Shown one piece after another: positions 55,352 through 64,000 of a stretch of DNA of 64,000 bases (within the stretch, counting starts at the first letter, position 1; the number at the start of each line of letters is the position of its first letter). Position numbers and translations under genes: made by a program. The stretch is from assembly GCF_024396695.1 (NCBI RefSeq), contig NZ_CP094359.1, positions 124,001 to 188,000 on the forward strand, given 5' to 3'. The notes beneath the pieces were generated by a model. The model was not told where the DNA came from, did not search any database, and saw only the letters and a program-made list of their open reading frames with translations. This DNA comes from Acidithiobacillus sp. YTS05 (GTDB lineage: Bacteria > Pseudomonadota > Gammaproteobacteria > Acidithiobacillales > Acidithiobacillaceae).

Positions 55352-56161
55352 TTAGGACTGCGGAGCCGCCCCGCCATCGCAATACAGGGTGGCGCGCCCG
55401 TCGCGAACAAAACCTACCAGTTGCACGTGATTTTTCCTGGCAATGTCCACCGCCATGCTGCTGACGCCAGAGATGGCTGCTACCAACGGAATTCGCCAGG
55501 CGAGCGCCTTGCGCACGATCTCGAAGGGCAGTCGTGAGGAGACCGCTAGAATATCTGCCGAGCCGGGAACGGCTCCGCGGGCCAAAGCGGCGCCGATGAC
55601 CTTGTCGACGGCGTTGTGGCGACCGATGTCCTCGCGCACCAGGATCTCCCCGTCGACAAAGCAAAGGGCGGCAGCGTGGCAGTTGCCACTTTGCTGGTGG
55701 AGACACTGCTGCGCTGCGAGTTCCGCCATGGTTGCATGAATTTGCTCCAGATTCGGCAAATTCCGGGCGGCGGGTAACGGCGCGAAGGGCTGCAGGCCGC
55801 GAAAGTCGGGACAACCGCAAAGCCCGCAGGCGCTGGCGCCGGGGAGTGCCCGGCGGTGGCTGGCGGCGCGATCCATGGCAGTCGCATGCAACTGCAAATA
55901 GATGGCGCTGCCGCCCGCTGTGCTTTCGATTTCCAGTGCCAGAATCTCGTCGGGCGTTCGCACGATATCCTCGGTCCAGAGAAAGCCCCGCGCAAAATCC
56001 GCAAGATCGTGGGGGGTTGCGAGCATGACAGCATAAACCTCGCCGTTGAGCACGAAGGAAACCGGGGACTCCTCGACCAGGCTTTGCGCTTGCCCCTGCC
56101 CCTGCCAACTCGCCCAAAGGCCGGGACTGTCATCAGCTATCTGTGATTTTTCTGCCGCCAC
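55352..56161 (-). CDS. fdhD: FdhD, sulfurtransferase for formate dehydrogenase
   Basis: A 269-residue protein that hands sulfur from a cysteine desulfurase to the molybdenum cofactor of formate dehydrogenases. The sulfur-carrying cysteines are in SACGLCGCPD near residue 112; VREDIGRHNAVDKVIG near 176 and SSRLPFEIVRKA near 208 are family marks. The start is a GTG at 56161. No formate dehydrogenase gene is in the window, so its target is encoded elsewhere. Confidence 0.94.
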   Translation of the reverse strand: MAAEKSQIADDSPGLWASWQGQGQAQSLVEESPVSFVLNGEVYAVMLATPHDLADFARGFLWTEDIVRTPDEILALEIESTAGGSAIYLQLHATAMDRAASHRRALPGASACGLCGCPDFRGLQPFAPLPAARNLPNLEQIHATMAELAAQQCLHQQSGNCHAAALCFVDGEILVREDIGRHNAVDKVIGAALARGAVPGSADILAVSSRLPFEIVRKALAWRIPLVAAISGVSSMAVDIARKNHVQLVGFVRDGRATLYCDGGAAPQS

Positions 56162-56175
56162 CGGGTATCCGCCCT

Positions 56176-57072
56176 TCAGTTATCCCTATCCGTAGATTGT
56201 AGACCAGCGCTGCGCGCCGCTTCGACGCCCAGCGCCGCCCAATCGACATCACTCTCGCCGCGGGCGGCAAGGGCCAGAAAGCGCTCGCGCAGGGAACCAA
56301 AGAAAGGCATGGGCACGGCCAGCTTCTCTGCGGCTTCGCCTACCAGGCGAAGGTCCTTTTGCCCCAGCGGCGCGGCAAAGCCGGCGGGGCGTATGGCGCG
56401 ATCAGCTATGAGCTTGCCGTAATTGCGATGTACCGGGGCGGTGAAGAGGGATCGGGTGAGGAAATCGAGATAGGCATGGCGGTCGACGCCGCCTTTCTCG
56501 ACCAAGGCCATGGCTTCGCCCATGGATTCGATGGTGGAAGCAATCAGGAAATTGCCACTGAGCTTGACCAGATTGGCGAGTTCTGGCCGCGGCGAAACCC
56601 ACCAGAGGTCCTGCCCCACCCGCAGGAAAACTGGCCGCAATCTTTCTACGATTTCTTCCGCGCCACCGGCTACCAGAAACAGTTTGCCAGCCGCAGCGGC
56701 ATCCGGGCGCCCGAACACCGGCAGGGAAACGAAGTGCTGCCCAGCTGCCGCGTGACGCTCGGCAAGTTCGCCTGCCAGAGCCACGCTGATGGTGCTGCAC
56801 GACACATGAACCGCGCCTTCTGGCAGGCTTTCCAGCAGGGCCTCTGGCGCCAGCACGACATCACGCAGCGCCTGATCGTCCGCCAGCATGGTAAAGACCA
56901 GCTCACGATCCGCCATTGCCCCGGGCCGAGCGACGGCCCTGGCACCCTTGGCCACCAGCGGCTTCGACGCCGCGGGGTTACGATTGTAGACGATCAGATC
57001 CGTCTGCGAATCCAGAAGGCGTTGCGCCATCCCGCTACCCATCCGCCCGAGTCCTAAAAAGCCGATTTTCAT
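56176..57072 (-). CDS. Beta-hydroxyacid dehydrogenase family (3-hydroxyisobutyrate/tartronate semialdehyde type)
   Basis: A 298-residue NAD(P)-dependent dehydrogenase. The dinucleotide fold opens with IGFLGLGRMGSGMAQRLL; the catalytic Lys is in NLVKLSGNFLIAS near residue 168; HVSCSTIS (in place of the usual D.ST) near 94 is the substrate loop. Such enzymes reduce glyoxylate, succinic semialdehyde or tartronate semialdehyde; a link with phosphoglycolate salvage is possible but not shown. AGGAGG precedes the ATG; 14 bases separate it from fdhD downstream. Confidence 0.88.
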   Translation of the reverse strand: MKIGFLGLGRMGSGMAQRLLDSQTDLIVYNRNPAASKPLVAKGARAVARPGAMADRELVFTMLADDQALRDVVLAPEALLESLPEGAVHVSCSTISVALAGELAERHAAAGQHFVSLPVFGRPDAAAAGKLFLVAGGAEEIVERLRPVFLRVGQDLWWVSPRPELANLVKLSGNFLIASTIESMGEAMALVEKGGVDRHAYLDFLTRSLFTAPVHRNYGKLIADRAIRPAGFAAPLGQKDLRLVGEAAEKLAVPMPFFGSLRERFLALAARGESDVDWAALGVEAARSAGLQSTDRDN

Positions 57073-57210
57073 ACCACCTCCTAAACATTCATACCAGTTG
57101 GTTTAAAGCTAGGCCCTGAGCAGCCTGCGGTCAAGAAATCCATGGCCGCCCGCAAGCACCTGCGCCTAGCAGACACTATGCAGTCTGCCACAACCTGTTA
57201 CACTCCCTAT

Positions 57211-58092
57211 ATGAGCAAAATCATGGAACAGCACTCCGCCCTTTCCCAACCCTGGACCTTTACCAAGATGCATGGCTTGGGTAACGACTTTGTCGTGCTC
57301 GATGGTGTGCGGCAGTCCTTTTCCTTGCGGCCGGAAGATTGCCGACGGATTGCCGATCGTCACTTTGGCATTGGTTGTGATCAGATTTTGCTAGTGGAAC
57401 CGGCCACCGACCCCGATTGCGATTTTCGCTATCGCATCTTCAACGCTGATGGCAGTGAGGTGAATCAGTGTGGTAACGGTGCGCGCTGCTTTGCCGTGTT
57501 CGTGCGGCGCAGTGGCCTGAGCGACAAGAATCCCCTCCGCGTGGAGACCCGTGCTGGGCAGATGTCGCTCCACATCCGGCCGGATGGTCTGGTAGAGGTA
57601 AATATGGGAGTGCCGATTCTCGACCCTGCGGCCATCCCTTTTCGCGCTGAAGCTCCTGCCAGGGAGTATGCGTTGCCTTTCCGCGGCCAGGCGTTGCCGA
57701 TTGCAGCGGTGAGCATGGGCAATCCGCACCTGCTGCTGACGGTGGAGCAATGCGACAGCGCCCCGGTTGCCGACTGGGGCGCGGAGCTGGAGCAGCACCC
57801 CGCCTTTCCCGAGCGCTGCAATGTCGGCTTTCTCGAAATTCAGGACCCTGCACACCTGCGTCTGCGCACCTGGGAGCGCGGGGCGGGGGAGACCCTCGCC
57901 TGTGGCAGTAACGCCTGTGCGGCGGTGGTGGCGGGCCAGCTCTGGGAGCGGCTAGCCGATACGGTGCAAGTCACCCTTCCCGGGGGTACACTGGAAATTC
58001 GCTGGGCGGGTCCCGGTACGCCACTGTATATGGTAGGGCCCGCGGAAGTGGTTTTTGATGGTACCTGGATCCCCGAAGGAGAAAAGACATGA
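57211..58092 (+). CDS. dapF: Diaminopimelate epimerase
   Basis: A 293-residue enzyme making meso-diaminopimelate for lysine and peptidoglycan. FTKMHGLGNDFVVLD near residue 17, the first catalytic Cys in NQCGNGARCFAVF near 90 and the second in ETLACGSNACAAVV near 232 are in place. The ATG at 57211 or 57223 is likely; upstream in-frame ATGs add residues not typical of the family. Its stop overlaps the start of a small ORF (ATGA). Confidence 0.94.
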   Translation: MSKIMEQHSALSQPWTFTKMHGLGNDFVVLDGVRQSFSLRPEDCRRIADRHFGIGCDQILLVEPATDPDCDFRYRIFNADGSEVNQCGNGARCFAVFVRRSGLSDKNPLRVETRAGQMSLHIRPDGLVEVNMGVPILDPAAIPFRAEAPAREYALPFRGQALPIAAVSMGNPHLLLTVEQCDSAPVADWGAELEQHPAFPERCNVGFLEIQDPAHLRLRTWERGAGETLACGSNACAAVVAGQLWERLADTVQVTLPGGTLEIRWAGPGTPLYMVGPAEVVFDGTWIPEGEKT

Positions 58093-58265
58093 GTCAGCAG
58101 CTTCTGGATGCCATTGCCCGCAACCTGCAGGCGCCTGCCGGGCAGATTGCCTTTCTGCACAAGCTGGAAGAGAACGAGCTGGAACTGCTCGCGCAACTCA
58201 TCGCCCAGCTCGAGATCCATGCACGGTCCGAGCAGTATACCGACACCCATTGGGAGGACGACTGA
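58089..58265 (+). CDS. Small conserved-looking ORF between dapF and the DUF484 gene
   Basis: A 58-residue frame starting MSQQLLDAIARNLQA, helical and rich in Leu/Gln/Glu, ending HWEDD. It overlaps the dapF stop (ATGA) and ends three bases before the next ATG, so it fills the gap exactly as a coupled gene would. No signal peptide, membrane segment or known domain is seen. Function unknown. Confidence 0.6.
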   Translation: MSQQLLDAIARNLQAPAGQIAFLHKLEENELELLAQLIAQLEIHARSEQYTDTHWEDD

Positions 58266-58268
58266 GGG

Positions 58269-58934
58269 ATGCAGGACGAGGCTGCCGCACAGTGCCGCGC
58301 CTATCTGCAGGCGCACCCCGAATTTTTGCTGCAGGCGCCGGATCTGCTGCAAGAACTGACCCTGCCCCATCTGGGCGTGGGCTCTGCCAGCTCTCTGCTC
58401 GAACGCCAGGTGCAGCGCCTGCGCGACGAACGCGATCAGTTGCAGCACTATGTCGATACGCTGCTCCGTCAGGCGCAGCGGCAAACGGAGTTGGGACGGC
58501 ATCTCGGCCGCCTCGCCGTCGAGCTGTTACTGGCGCAGAGTCCGGACGCTTGCGTGACGGCCTTGCGCCGGAGTCTGGAAGAAGATTTCGCCGTGGAGTC
58601 CTTTGTGATGCTGACGGGGCCGCAATCCTGTCTGCCCGATACCATCACCTTGGAGGAAAGTGACTGGCAACGCCTGGCCGATGATCGAGAAGCCCAAGCC
58701 GGCGTGCAACTGGAGGAAGGCGAACTGCGCCGCTATTTTCCGGCAGCGGCATCCCTGCCGGCGTCGCTGGCCAGTATCCGCGTCCGCGGCGCCGACTGTA
58801 GCGCGCTGATTTTGTTGGCCAGTGCAGACCCCGAACGCTATGGCGCCGACATGGCAACCGACCTGCTCGAGCAAATCTCCCGGCTGTTCTCCGCGGCCCT
58901 GCAACGCTGCGCTGGCAGCGATCGTGATGCCTAG
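58269..58934 (+). CDS. DUF484 family protein (GAF-like)
   Basis: A 221-residue cytoplasmic protein. AYLQAHPEFLLQAPDLLQEL near residue 11 and LLERQVQRLRDERDQLQ form the usual N-terminal helix and coiled coil; the rest is a GAF-like domain. In many gammaproteobacteria this gene sits between dapF and xerC, as here. The function is unknown. Its last eight bases overlap xerC. Confidence 0.88.
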   Translation: MQDEAAAQCRAYLQAHPEFLLQAPDLLQELTLPHLGVGSASSLLERQVQRLRDERDQLQHYVDTLLRQAQRQTELGRHLGRLAVELLLAQSPDACVTALRRSLEEDFAVESFVMLTGPQSCLPDTITLEESDWQRLADDREAQAGVQLEEGELRRYFPAAASLPASLASIRVRGADCSALILLASADPERYGADMATDLLEQISRLFSAALQRCAGSDRDA

Positions 58935-59832
58935 CGAAATCGACTTGCAGATTGAGGCGTTTTTACAGAGCGCCACGACGCGCCTGGCCGCCCGCTCCGT
59001 TGTCGCCTACCGCGAGGATTTGCAGTTGTGGCAGGCGTTTTTCACGGCGGAAAAGATTTCTTCCCTCACCGATATCCAGGCCCCCCAGCTTCGTCATTTC
59101 CTGCTCCGTGAACGCCAGCGAGGAGTGTCGGTGCGCAGTCTGCGACGCCGCTTTGCTGCCCTGCGCGCCTGGTTCCGCTGGCTGCGCCAGCAGGATCCAC
59201 AAATTACCGACCCGAGTCGTGGCCTGCCTATGCCCAAGGGCGAACAACATTTTCCCGACTGGCTGGGGATCGATGTGGCGCAGAAGCTCCTCGACACCCA
59301 GCCAGACGCCGGCGATGACTGGCTGCAACTGCGTGATCAAGCCATCCTCGAACTGCTCTATTCGAGTGCCTTGCGGGTCTCGGAGCTGGTGCAGCTGCAG
59401 CGCCACGATCTTCATCTGGAGGCGGGCCGGCTGCGCGTTCTCGGCAAAGGCCAAAAGCAGCGCATCGTGCCCGTGGGCCGCATGGCGCGGGAGGCCCTGC
59501 AACGCTATCTGGCGCGGCGACCAGAAAGCACAGAGACAGCCCTTTTTCTCAATCGCCTTGGTCGTCCTCTGGGCGTGCGGGGCGTGCAGTACCTGGTCGA
59601 CAAGGCCGGACGAGAGCGTCTAGGGCAGCGTTTGCATCCCCACAGTCTGCGCCACAGTGCCGCCAGCCATCTGCTGCAGTCCTCCGGCGATCTGCGTGCC
59701 GTCCAGGAATTTCTCGGCCATGCACAGATTGATACCACCGCGATTTATACCCATCTGGATTATCAGCATCTGGCCCAGGTCTACGATCAGGCGCACCCGC
59801 ACGCCAAGCACAAGGAGCAGTCGCATGAGTGA
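58927..59832 (+). CDS. xerC: Tyrosine recombinase XerC
   Basis: A 301-residue recombinase resolving chromosome dimers at dif with XerD. The N-terminal SAM-like domain covers 1-90. Catalytic residues are visible: Arg150 (SSALRVSEL), His239/Arg242 ([12 protein letters not shown]), the later His in [10 protein letters not shown] and Tyr274 (AIYTHLD). Its place after dapF and DUF484 favours XerC over XerD. The ATG at 58927 is inside the end of the DUF484 gene. Confidence 0.94.
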   Translation: MPSEIDLQIEAFLQSATTRLAARSVVAYREDLQLWQAFFTAEKISSLTDIQAPQLRHFLLRERQRGVSVRSLRRRFAALRAWFRWLRQQDPQITDPSRGLPMPKGEQHFPDWLGIDVAQKLLDTQPDAGDDWLQLRDQAILELLYSSALRVSELVQLQRHDLHLEAGRLRVLGKGQKQRIVPVGRMAREALQRYLARRPESTETALFLNRLGRPLGVRGVQYLVDKAGRERLGQRLHPHSLRHSAASHLLQSSGDLRAVQEFLGHAQIDTTAIYTHLDYQHLAQVYDQAHPHAKHKEQSHE

Positions 59833-60367
59833 AGCAACAACCCTGCACGGCACCACCATCCTCTCGGTACGCCGCGGGGAGAATGTGGTGATGGCCGGGG
59901 ATGGTCAGGTCACTTTTGGCAATACCGTCATGAAGGGCAATGCGCGCAAGGTGCGACGCATCGAGCCGGGGGTACTGACCGGCTTTGCCGGCGCCACCGC
60001 TGACGCGTTTACGCTCTTGGAGCGTTTCGAGGCCAAGCTCAAGGCGCATCCGGGACAGCTCGCCAAGGCTGCGGTGGAGCTTGCCAAGGAGTGGCGTACT
60101 GACCGGGTATTGCGCCGTTTGGAGGCGATGCTGGCGGTGGCGGATCGCAGTCAGAGCCTGATCATTACCGGGCAAGGCGACGTCCTGGAACCGGAGCATG
60201 GCATCATTGCCATTGGCTCGGGCGGGCCCTACGCCCTCGCCGCCGCCCGCGCCCTTCTGGAAAACAGCGATCTGCCCGCCCGCGCGGTTGCCGAACAGGC
60301 CTTGGCGATTGCCGGGGACATCTGCATCTACACCAATCAACAACGTACCGTGGAAGAATTGTCATGA
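59825..60367 (+). CDS. hslV: ATP-dependent protease subunit HslV
   Basis: A 180-residue threonine protease of the HslUV proteasome-like complex. The catalytic threonine follows a short prosequence ([18 protein letters not shown], Thr10), as in some other bacteria. [14 protein letters not shown] and GTGxxxx-like [14 protein letters not shown] are conserved. It overlaps xerC by eight bases and hslU by four. Confidence 0.95.
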   Translation: MSEATTLHGTTILSVRRGENVVMAGDGQVTFGNTVMKGNARKVRRIEPGVLTGFAGATADAFTLLERFEAKLKAHPGQLAKAAVELAKEWRTDRVLRRLEAMLAVADRSQSLIITGQGDVLEPEHGIIAIGSGGPYALAAARALLENSDLPARAVAEQALAIAGDICIYTNQQRTVEELS

Positions 60368-61692
60368 AAATGAGTGAAATGACCCCGCGCGAGATCGTGC
60401 AGGAGCTCGACAAATACATCATCGGCCAGGCGGAGGCGAAGCGCGCCGTTGCCGTTGCCCTGCGCAATCGCTGGCGTCGTGCCCAGGTGGATGGTCCGCT
60501 GCGGAAGGAAATCACCCCCAAGAACATCCTCATGATTGGCCCCACCGGGGTGGGCAAGACGGAGATCGCGCGGCGACTGGCGCAGCTTGCGAGTGCCCCT
60601 TTTCTGAAGGTGGAGGCCACCAAGTTCACCGAGGTGGGCTATGTGGGCAAGGATGTCGAATCGATCATTCGCGACCTGGCGGAGATTTCCGTGAACCTGC
60701 TGCGCAGCGAGCGTCAGGCCGCCAATGGCCAGCGCGCCGAGGAGCTGGCGGAGGATCGCCTGCTCGATATCCTCGTTCCTGGACCGCGCGACAGTAGTGT
60801 CCCGCGGCAGGACGAAGGCACGCGGCAGAAGTTCCGCAAGATGCTGCGCGAAGGACGTCTGGACCAGCAGGAGATCGAGATCGAACTGGCGGCGCCCAAG
60901 GCCAGTGTCGAGATCATGACCCCGCCCGGCATGGAGGAAATGAGTGCCCAGCTACGCGATCTCTTCAGCAACATGGCGCCGCAAAAGACGGCCAAGCGCA
61001 AGATGCCCATTGCCGAGGCGCGCAAACTGCTCTGTGAGGAGGAGGCGGCCAAGCTGGTCAATGAGGACGAAGTGCGCAGCCTGGCCCTGGAGCGGGTACA
61101 GGAGGATGGCATCGTCTTCATCGACGAAATCGACAAGGTCACCTCGCGGGGCAGTGGGCAAAGCGCAGCAGAGGTCTCCCGCGAGGGAGTGCAACGCGAT
61201 CTCCTGCCGCTGATCGAAGGAGCGAGCGTCAGCACCCGTTATGGCGTGGTCAAGACCGACCATATCCTGTTCATTGCCTCGGGAGCCTTTCATCTCAGCA
61301 AGCCCGCCGACTTGATCCCGGAGCTGCAGGGGCGTCTGCCCATTCGTGTCGAACTGCAGGCGCTGCAGGCAGACGATCTGGAGCGCATTCTGCGCGAGCC
61401 GGAAAACGCCTTGATCCGCCAGTATAGCGCCTTGCTGGCGGCGGACGGCGTCACCTTGCAGTTCGTGGACTCCGGCATCCGCCGCATTGCCGAGATTGCC
61501 CAGCAGGTGAATGAGCGGGTCGAAAACATCGGTGCCCGCCGCCTGCATACGGTAATGGAACGCCTGCTGGAAGAGATTGCCTTTCAGGCGCCGGATCACG
61601 ACGGCCAGCCGCTGCGCATTGACGCCGACTATGTCGATGGCCGCCTGAATGACCTGGCTGCCGACGAGGACCTGTCCCGCTACATCCTCTAG
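60364..61692 (+). CDS. hslU: HslU ATPase subunit
   Basis: A 442-residue AAA+ unfoldase that feeds HslV. Walker A is [15 protein letters not shown] near residue 60, the pore loop is [14 protein letters not shown], Walker B is [11 protein letters not shown] near 253, the sensor I region IASGAFH and sensor [15 protein letters not shown]; the I domain lies between. Length is normal. The last four bases overlap the end of the convergent MscS gene. Confidence 0.97.
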   Translation: MKMSEMTPREIVQELDKYIIGQAEAKRAVAVALRNRWRRAQVDGPLRKEITPKNILMIGPTGVGKTEIARRLAQLASAPFLKVEATKFTEVGYVGKDVESIIRDLAEISVNLLRSERQAANGQRAEELAEDRLLDILVPGPRDSSVPRQDEGTRQKFRKMLREGRLDQQEIEIELAAPKASVEIMTPPGMEEMSAQLRDLFSNMAPQKTAKRKMPIAEARKLLCEEEAAKLVNEDEVRSLALERVQEDGIVFIDEIDKVTSRGSGQSAAEVSREGVQRDLLPLIEGASVSTRYGVVKTDHILFIASGAFHLSKPADLIPELQGRLPIRVELQALQADDLERILREPENALIRQYSALLAADGVTLQFVDSGIRRIAEIAQQVNERVENIGARRLHTVMERLLEEIAFQAPDHDGQPLRIDADYVDGRLNDLAADEDLSRYIL

Positions 61693-62777
61693 GCCTTGTT
61701 CCCCGCCTCGGCGTCGGTCAGTCGTAGAGGTTCGAGCTGGCTGTTGAGAATCCGTATGTCCTGCTGCTGACGGGCCACCGGGATACCTTCCGCCAGCAAG
61801 GATTCCATGACGCCGGCGCGTAGATCCGTCTGCACATTGAACATCAGGTTGCAGTCGCGCAGATACACCCGCAGATAGACCACGATCCCGTTCGTATTCA
61901 CGTCGAGAATCAGGGCCGAGGGCGGGATGATGCTCGGGTCATCCTGCATGACGTCCGGGTGCCTTTGCGCAACTGCTACCAGGAGTTCTTTGACCCGATC
62001 GAGATTGGCATTATGTTCCACCGTAAAGGGTAACATCAGGCGTACCACGCTATTGGAATGCATCCAGTTGGTGACCTGCCCGGAGATGATCTCGGAATTG
62101 GGCACAAAGACTTCGGTGCGGTCAAAGGTGAGGATGAGGGTGTAGCGGATGCTGATGCGCTGGACATACCCCTCGGCGCTGCCAACCTTGATCCAGTCTC
62201 CTACCTTGATCGGTCGTTCGAAGATCAAAATAATGCCCGAAACAAAATTGTTGACCATGGTCTGCAGGCCAAAGCCAATACCGACCGATAAGGCGCTGGC
62301 AATCAGGGTTAGCTTTTCCAGCGGCACCCCGGCAAGCCCAATGCCAATTAACAGGCTCAGGGTGATGGAGACATATTTGCTCAGGATAACCAGGGAGTAG
62401 CGCGCTCCACTATCCAGAGAAAACATGCCGAGAAAACTGTCGAGTCGTCGGGTACTGAATTCCACCAGACGCAGTAATAGCGCCAGAATGATGATGGCAA
62501 CGACGATATGTGCGGGGACGATTCTGACGCCACTGACGGTAAAACCATCCAGAAAATAGTGTCCGATATAGCGCAGACCTTCTTTGGGCATGCCCCAGTT
62601 CAGGGCCAGGGCAACGACTCCAGCGCAGAGGATGCTGAGCTGCGCAATCACTCGCAGCAGGTAGAAAGGCAGGGAACCCTTGTGGGGATAATGGCGAAAA
62701 TAGCTGCGCTGTAGCCACCACAGTAGTCCCGCAGCGACGAAAATGATGGCACTCGTCCACAGATGCTGAATCAGCAA
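61689..62777 (-). CDS. MscS-family mechanosensitive channel
   Basis: A 362-residue channel with about four N-terminal helices, then the conserved pore helix [21 protein letters not shown] near residue 165 and the beta domain ([20 protein letters not shown] near 195; [15 protein letters not shown] near 232), ending in an alpha/beta cytoplasmic part. Longer than E. coli MscS by two helices. It is the second type of mechanosensitive channel in this window after MscL. Confidence 0.92.
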   Translation of the reverse strand: MLIQHLWTSAIIFVAAGLLWWLQRSYFRHYPHKGSLPFYLLRVIAQLSILCAGVVALALNWGMPKEGLRYIGHYFLDGFTVSGVRIVPAHIVVAIIILALLLRLVEFSTRRLDSFLGMFSLDSGARYSLVILSKYVSITLSLLIGIGLAGVPLEKLTLIASALSVGIGFGLQTMVNNFVSGIILIFERPIKVGDWIKVGSAEGYVQRISIRYTLILTFDRTEVFVPNSEIISGQVTNWMHSNSVVRLMLPFTVEHNANLDRVKELLVAVAQRHPDVMQDDPSIIPPSALILDVNTNGIVVYLRVYLRDCNLMFNVQTDLRAGVMESLLAEGIPVARQQQDIRILNSQLEPLRLTDAEAGNKA

Positions 62778-62824
62778 GGAAACCCTCCCGTAGATCGTAG
62801 AGAAAATGGGGAAGGGAGCAGAAA

Positions 62825-63163
62825 CTAGGGCTTGATGTAGGCGAAACCCTGCACCTGCGCCTCGCCAAGGGCGAGGACGCCGGCAGGTGCCACTTGGCTC
62901 CCTTCTGGGCGGCCTGCGGCATCGAGCTCGTAGGCCGTCAGACTATTCTGACAAAAGAAAAATTCTACCCCTTGGGCGCTCAAGGCAGCGAGTTCCCTCC
63001 GCCAGAGCCCTTCTGCCCACAGGGGAATGGGCGCAGGGCCATTCGCGACGACCCGCAATCGTGCCCCGGCATCAGAGCGCAGCGCATTACGCAGATTACC
63101 GAGGAGCAATGGCCATTTGCCCGGCTCATCGATATGAAAGACCAGTGCAGCGGCAGGTTTCAA
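62825..63163 (-). CDS. DsrE-like small protein
   Basis: A 112-residue DsrE-fold protein: ALVFHIDEPGKWPLLLGN at the start, then LRVVANGPAPIPLW and GVEFFFCQNSL near 72, with the cysteine found in this family (COG1416-like). DsrE-fold proteins carry sulfur in sulfur oxidisers, but this branch is uncharacterised. The TTG start at 63163 overlaps the rpoH stop (TTGA); longer frames lie inside rpoH. Coupled to rpoH and perhaps co-expressed with the heat-shock factor. Confidence 0.72.
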   Translation of the reverse strand: MKPAAALVFHIDEPGKWPLLLGNLRNALRSDAGARLRVVANGPAPIPLWAEGLWRRELAALSAQGVEFFFCQNSLTAYELDAAGRPEGSQVAPAGVLALGEAQVQGFAYIKP

Positions 63164-64000
63164 GCCGCGGCGTTCCCGAGCAGCTGTTGGCGCAGCTTGT
63201 TCATGCTGCTCTTTTCGAGTTGCCGCACGCGCTCCGCCGAAACTCCAAGTTCGTCGCCCAAGGATTGCAGGGTCTTGGGTTCCTCGCTCAGCCAGCGATT
63301 CTCGATGATGTAGCGATCGCGAGGCGGCAACGCGGCCAAGGCGCTGCGCAGCCCACGCTCGCGTGCGCGGTCCCAATCGCTTTCGATGATCTGCTCGACC
63401 GAAGACACGCCCTGATCCGCCAACTCGAAGGTACGAGCGTGCCCTTCCTCGTCCTCGCTGCTGTGGTCGAGGGAGTAGTCATACCCCGCCATGCGACCTT
63501 CCATCTCCAGCACTTCGCGCTGGCTTACCCCGAGTTCCTCGGCAATGGCCTCGCTCTCACTCAGGTTCATCCAGCCGGTATCGCTACGACTGGAACGCAG
63601 ATTGAAGAAGAGCTTGCGCTGCGCCTTGGTAGTGGCCACCTTGACGATCCGCCAGTTGCGCAGGATGAATTCGTGCATCTCGGCCTTGATCCAGTGTACT
63701 GCGAAGGACACCAAGCGCACCCCGTGGTCGGGATCAAAACGTTTGACCGCTTTCATCAAGCCGATGTTGCCTTCCTGGATCAGGTCGGCCTCTTGCAGGC
63801 CATAGCCACGATAGGCGCGGGCGACGCGCACGACAAAACGCAGGTGGCTCAGCACGAGGGCCTTGGCTGCCTCCATATCGTCCTGATCGCGTAAGCGCTG
63901 CGCGTAGTCGTGCTCTTCCTCGGCGCTCAGCAGCGGCTGCGCATTGACAAAGCGCAGGTATGCCGCCATGCCGTCTACACTCGCCAAATCTCTGTTCGCG
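63160..64000 (-). CDS. rpoH: RNA polymerase sigma-32 (heat-shock sigma), 5' end probably outside window
   Basis: Heat-shock sigma factor. Region 2 has HLRFVVRVARAYRGYG and DLIQEGNIGLMKAVKRFDP, and HWIKAEMHEFILRNWRIVKV; the RpoH box QRKLFFNLR follows; region 4 ends with LGVSAERVRQLEKSSMNKL. The frame is open to the right edge. TTG at 63987 or ATG at 63969 could be starts, but alignment in mind with E. coli RpoH suggests about ten more residues, so the start is likely beyond 64000. Confidence 0.95.
   Translation of the reverse strand, partial: ANRDLASVDGMAAYLRFVNAQPLLSAEEEHDYAQRLRDQDDMEAAKALVLSHLRFVVRVARAYRGYGLQEADLIQEGNIGLMKAVKRFDPDHGVRLVSFAVHWIKAEMHEFILRNWRIVKVATTKAQRKLFFNLRSSRSDTGWMNLSESEAIAEELGVSQREVLEMEGRMAGYDYSLDHSSEDEEGHARTFELADQGVSSVEQIIESDWDRARERGLRSALAALPPRDRYIIENRWLSEEPKTLQSLGDELGVSAERVRQLEKSSMNKLRQQLLGNAAA

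Overview
The window looks like the chromosome of an obligately autotrophic, acidophilic gammaproteobacterium-like sulfur oxidiser, most probably Acidithiobacillus. The base composition is GC-rich (by eye about 60 percent). A Calvin-cycle gene block runs straight into tryptophan genes, an arrangement known from Acidithiobacillus ferrooxidans. The envelope, Coq7 and type IV pilus genes also fit. The genus is an inference from gene content and order; no search was run.

Layout. 1-2.63 kb: two copies of one IS110-family element in the same orientation. The second is inserted in a small broken gene that can be rejoined in frame across the element. 2.8-4.3 kb: SulP anion transporter. 4.5-4.8 kb: fossil of a higBA toxin-antitoxin pair. 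4.9-14.9 kb: DNA polymerase IV, an NlpE/META lipoprotein, an Ntn amide hydrolase, small envelope proteins, an HDOD-GGDEF protein, CbpA and a UvrD-type helicase. 14.8-23.7 kb: a Spy/OmpR/EnvZ-type envelope-stress operon divergent from a TolC/adaptor/RND efflux operon. 23.8-28.4 kb: MscL with a zinc ribbon, RmuC, IspH, RsmE and an IMPase-family phosphatase.

28.5-41.8 kb is the metabolic core: class II FBPase, transketolase, GAPDH, PGK, pyruvate kinase, class II aldolase, ribulose-phosphate epimerase, phosphoglycolate phosphatase, then trpE-trpG-trpD-trpC, all on the plus strand. A short leader ORF with a Trp-Arg-Trp stretch and a complementary downstream segment lies just before trpE and is a candidate attenuator. 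42-47 kb: OsmC, an Rrf2 regulator, Coq7, a 2Fe-2S protein, a hydrolase, an ABC exporter and a MazEF module.

Between tRNA-Met (47.1 kb) and tRNA-Gln (55.2 kb) lies an accessory-looking stretch: a minor-pilin operon (fimT-pilV-pilW-pilX-pilY1) with an AT-richer, Asn/Tyr/Ser-rich adhesin, a short nucleotidyltransferase fragment and a DksA-like protein. 55.3-64 kb is housekeeping: FdhD, a beta-hydroxyacid dehydrogenase, dapF with a previously easy-to-miss 58-codon ORF, DUF484, xerC, hslVU, an MscS channel, a DsrE-like protein and rpoH running off the right edge.

Most operons are tightly packed with ATGA/GTGA start-stop overlaps, so translational coupling is common. The most interesting items are the candidate trp leader, the gene reconstructed across the IS110 insertion, the structured non-coding end of that element (a probable bridge-RNA region), and the higBA fossil.
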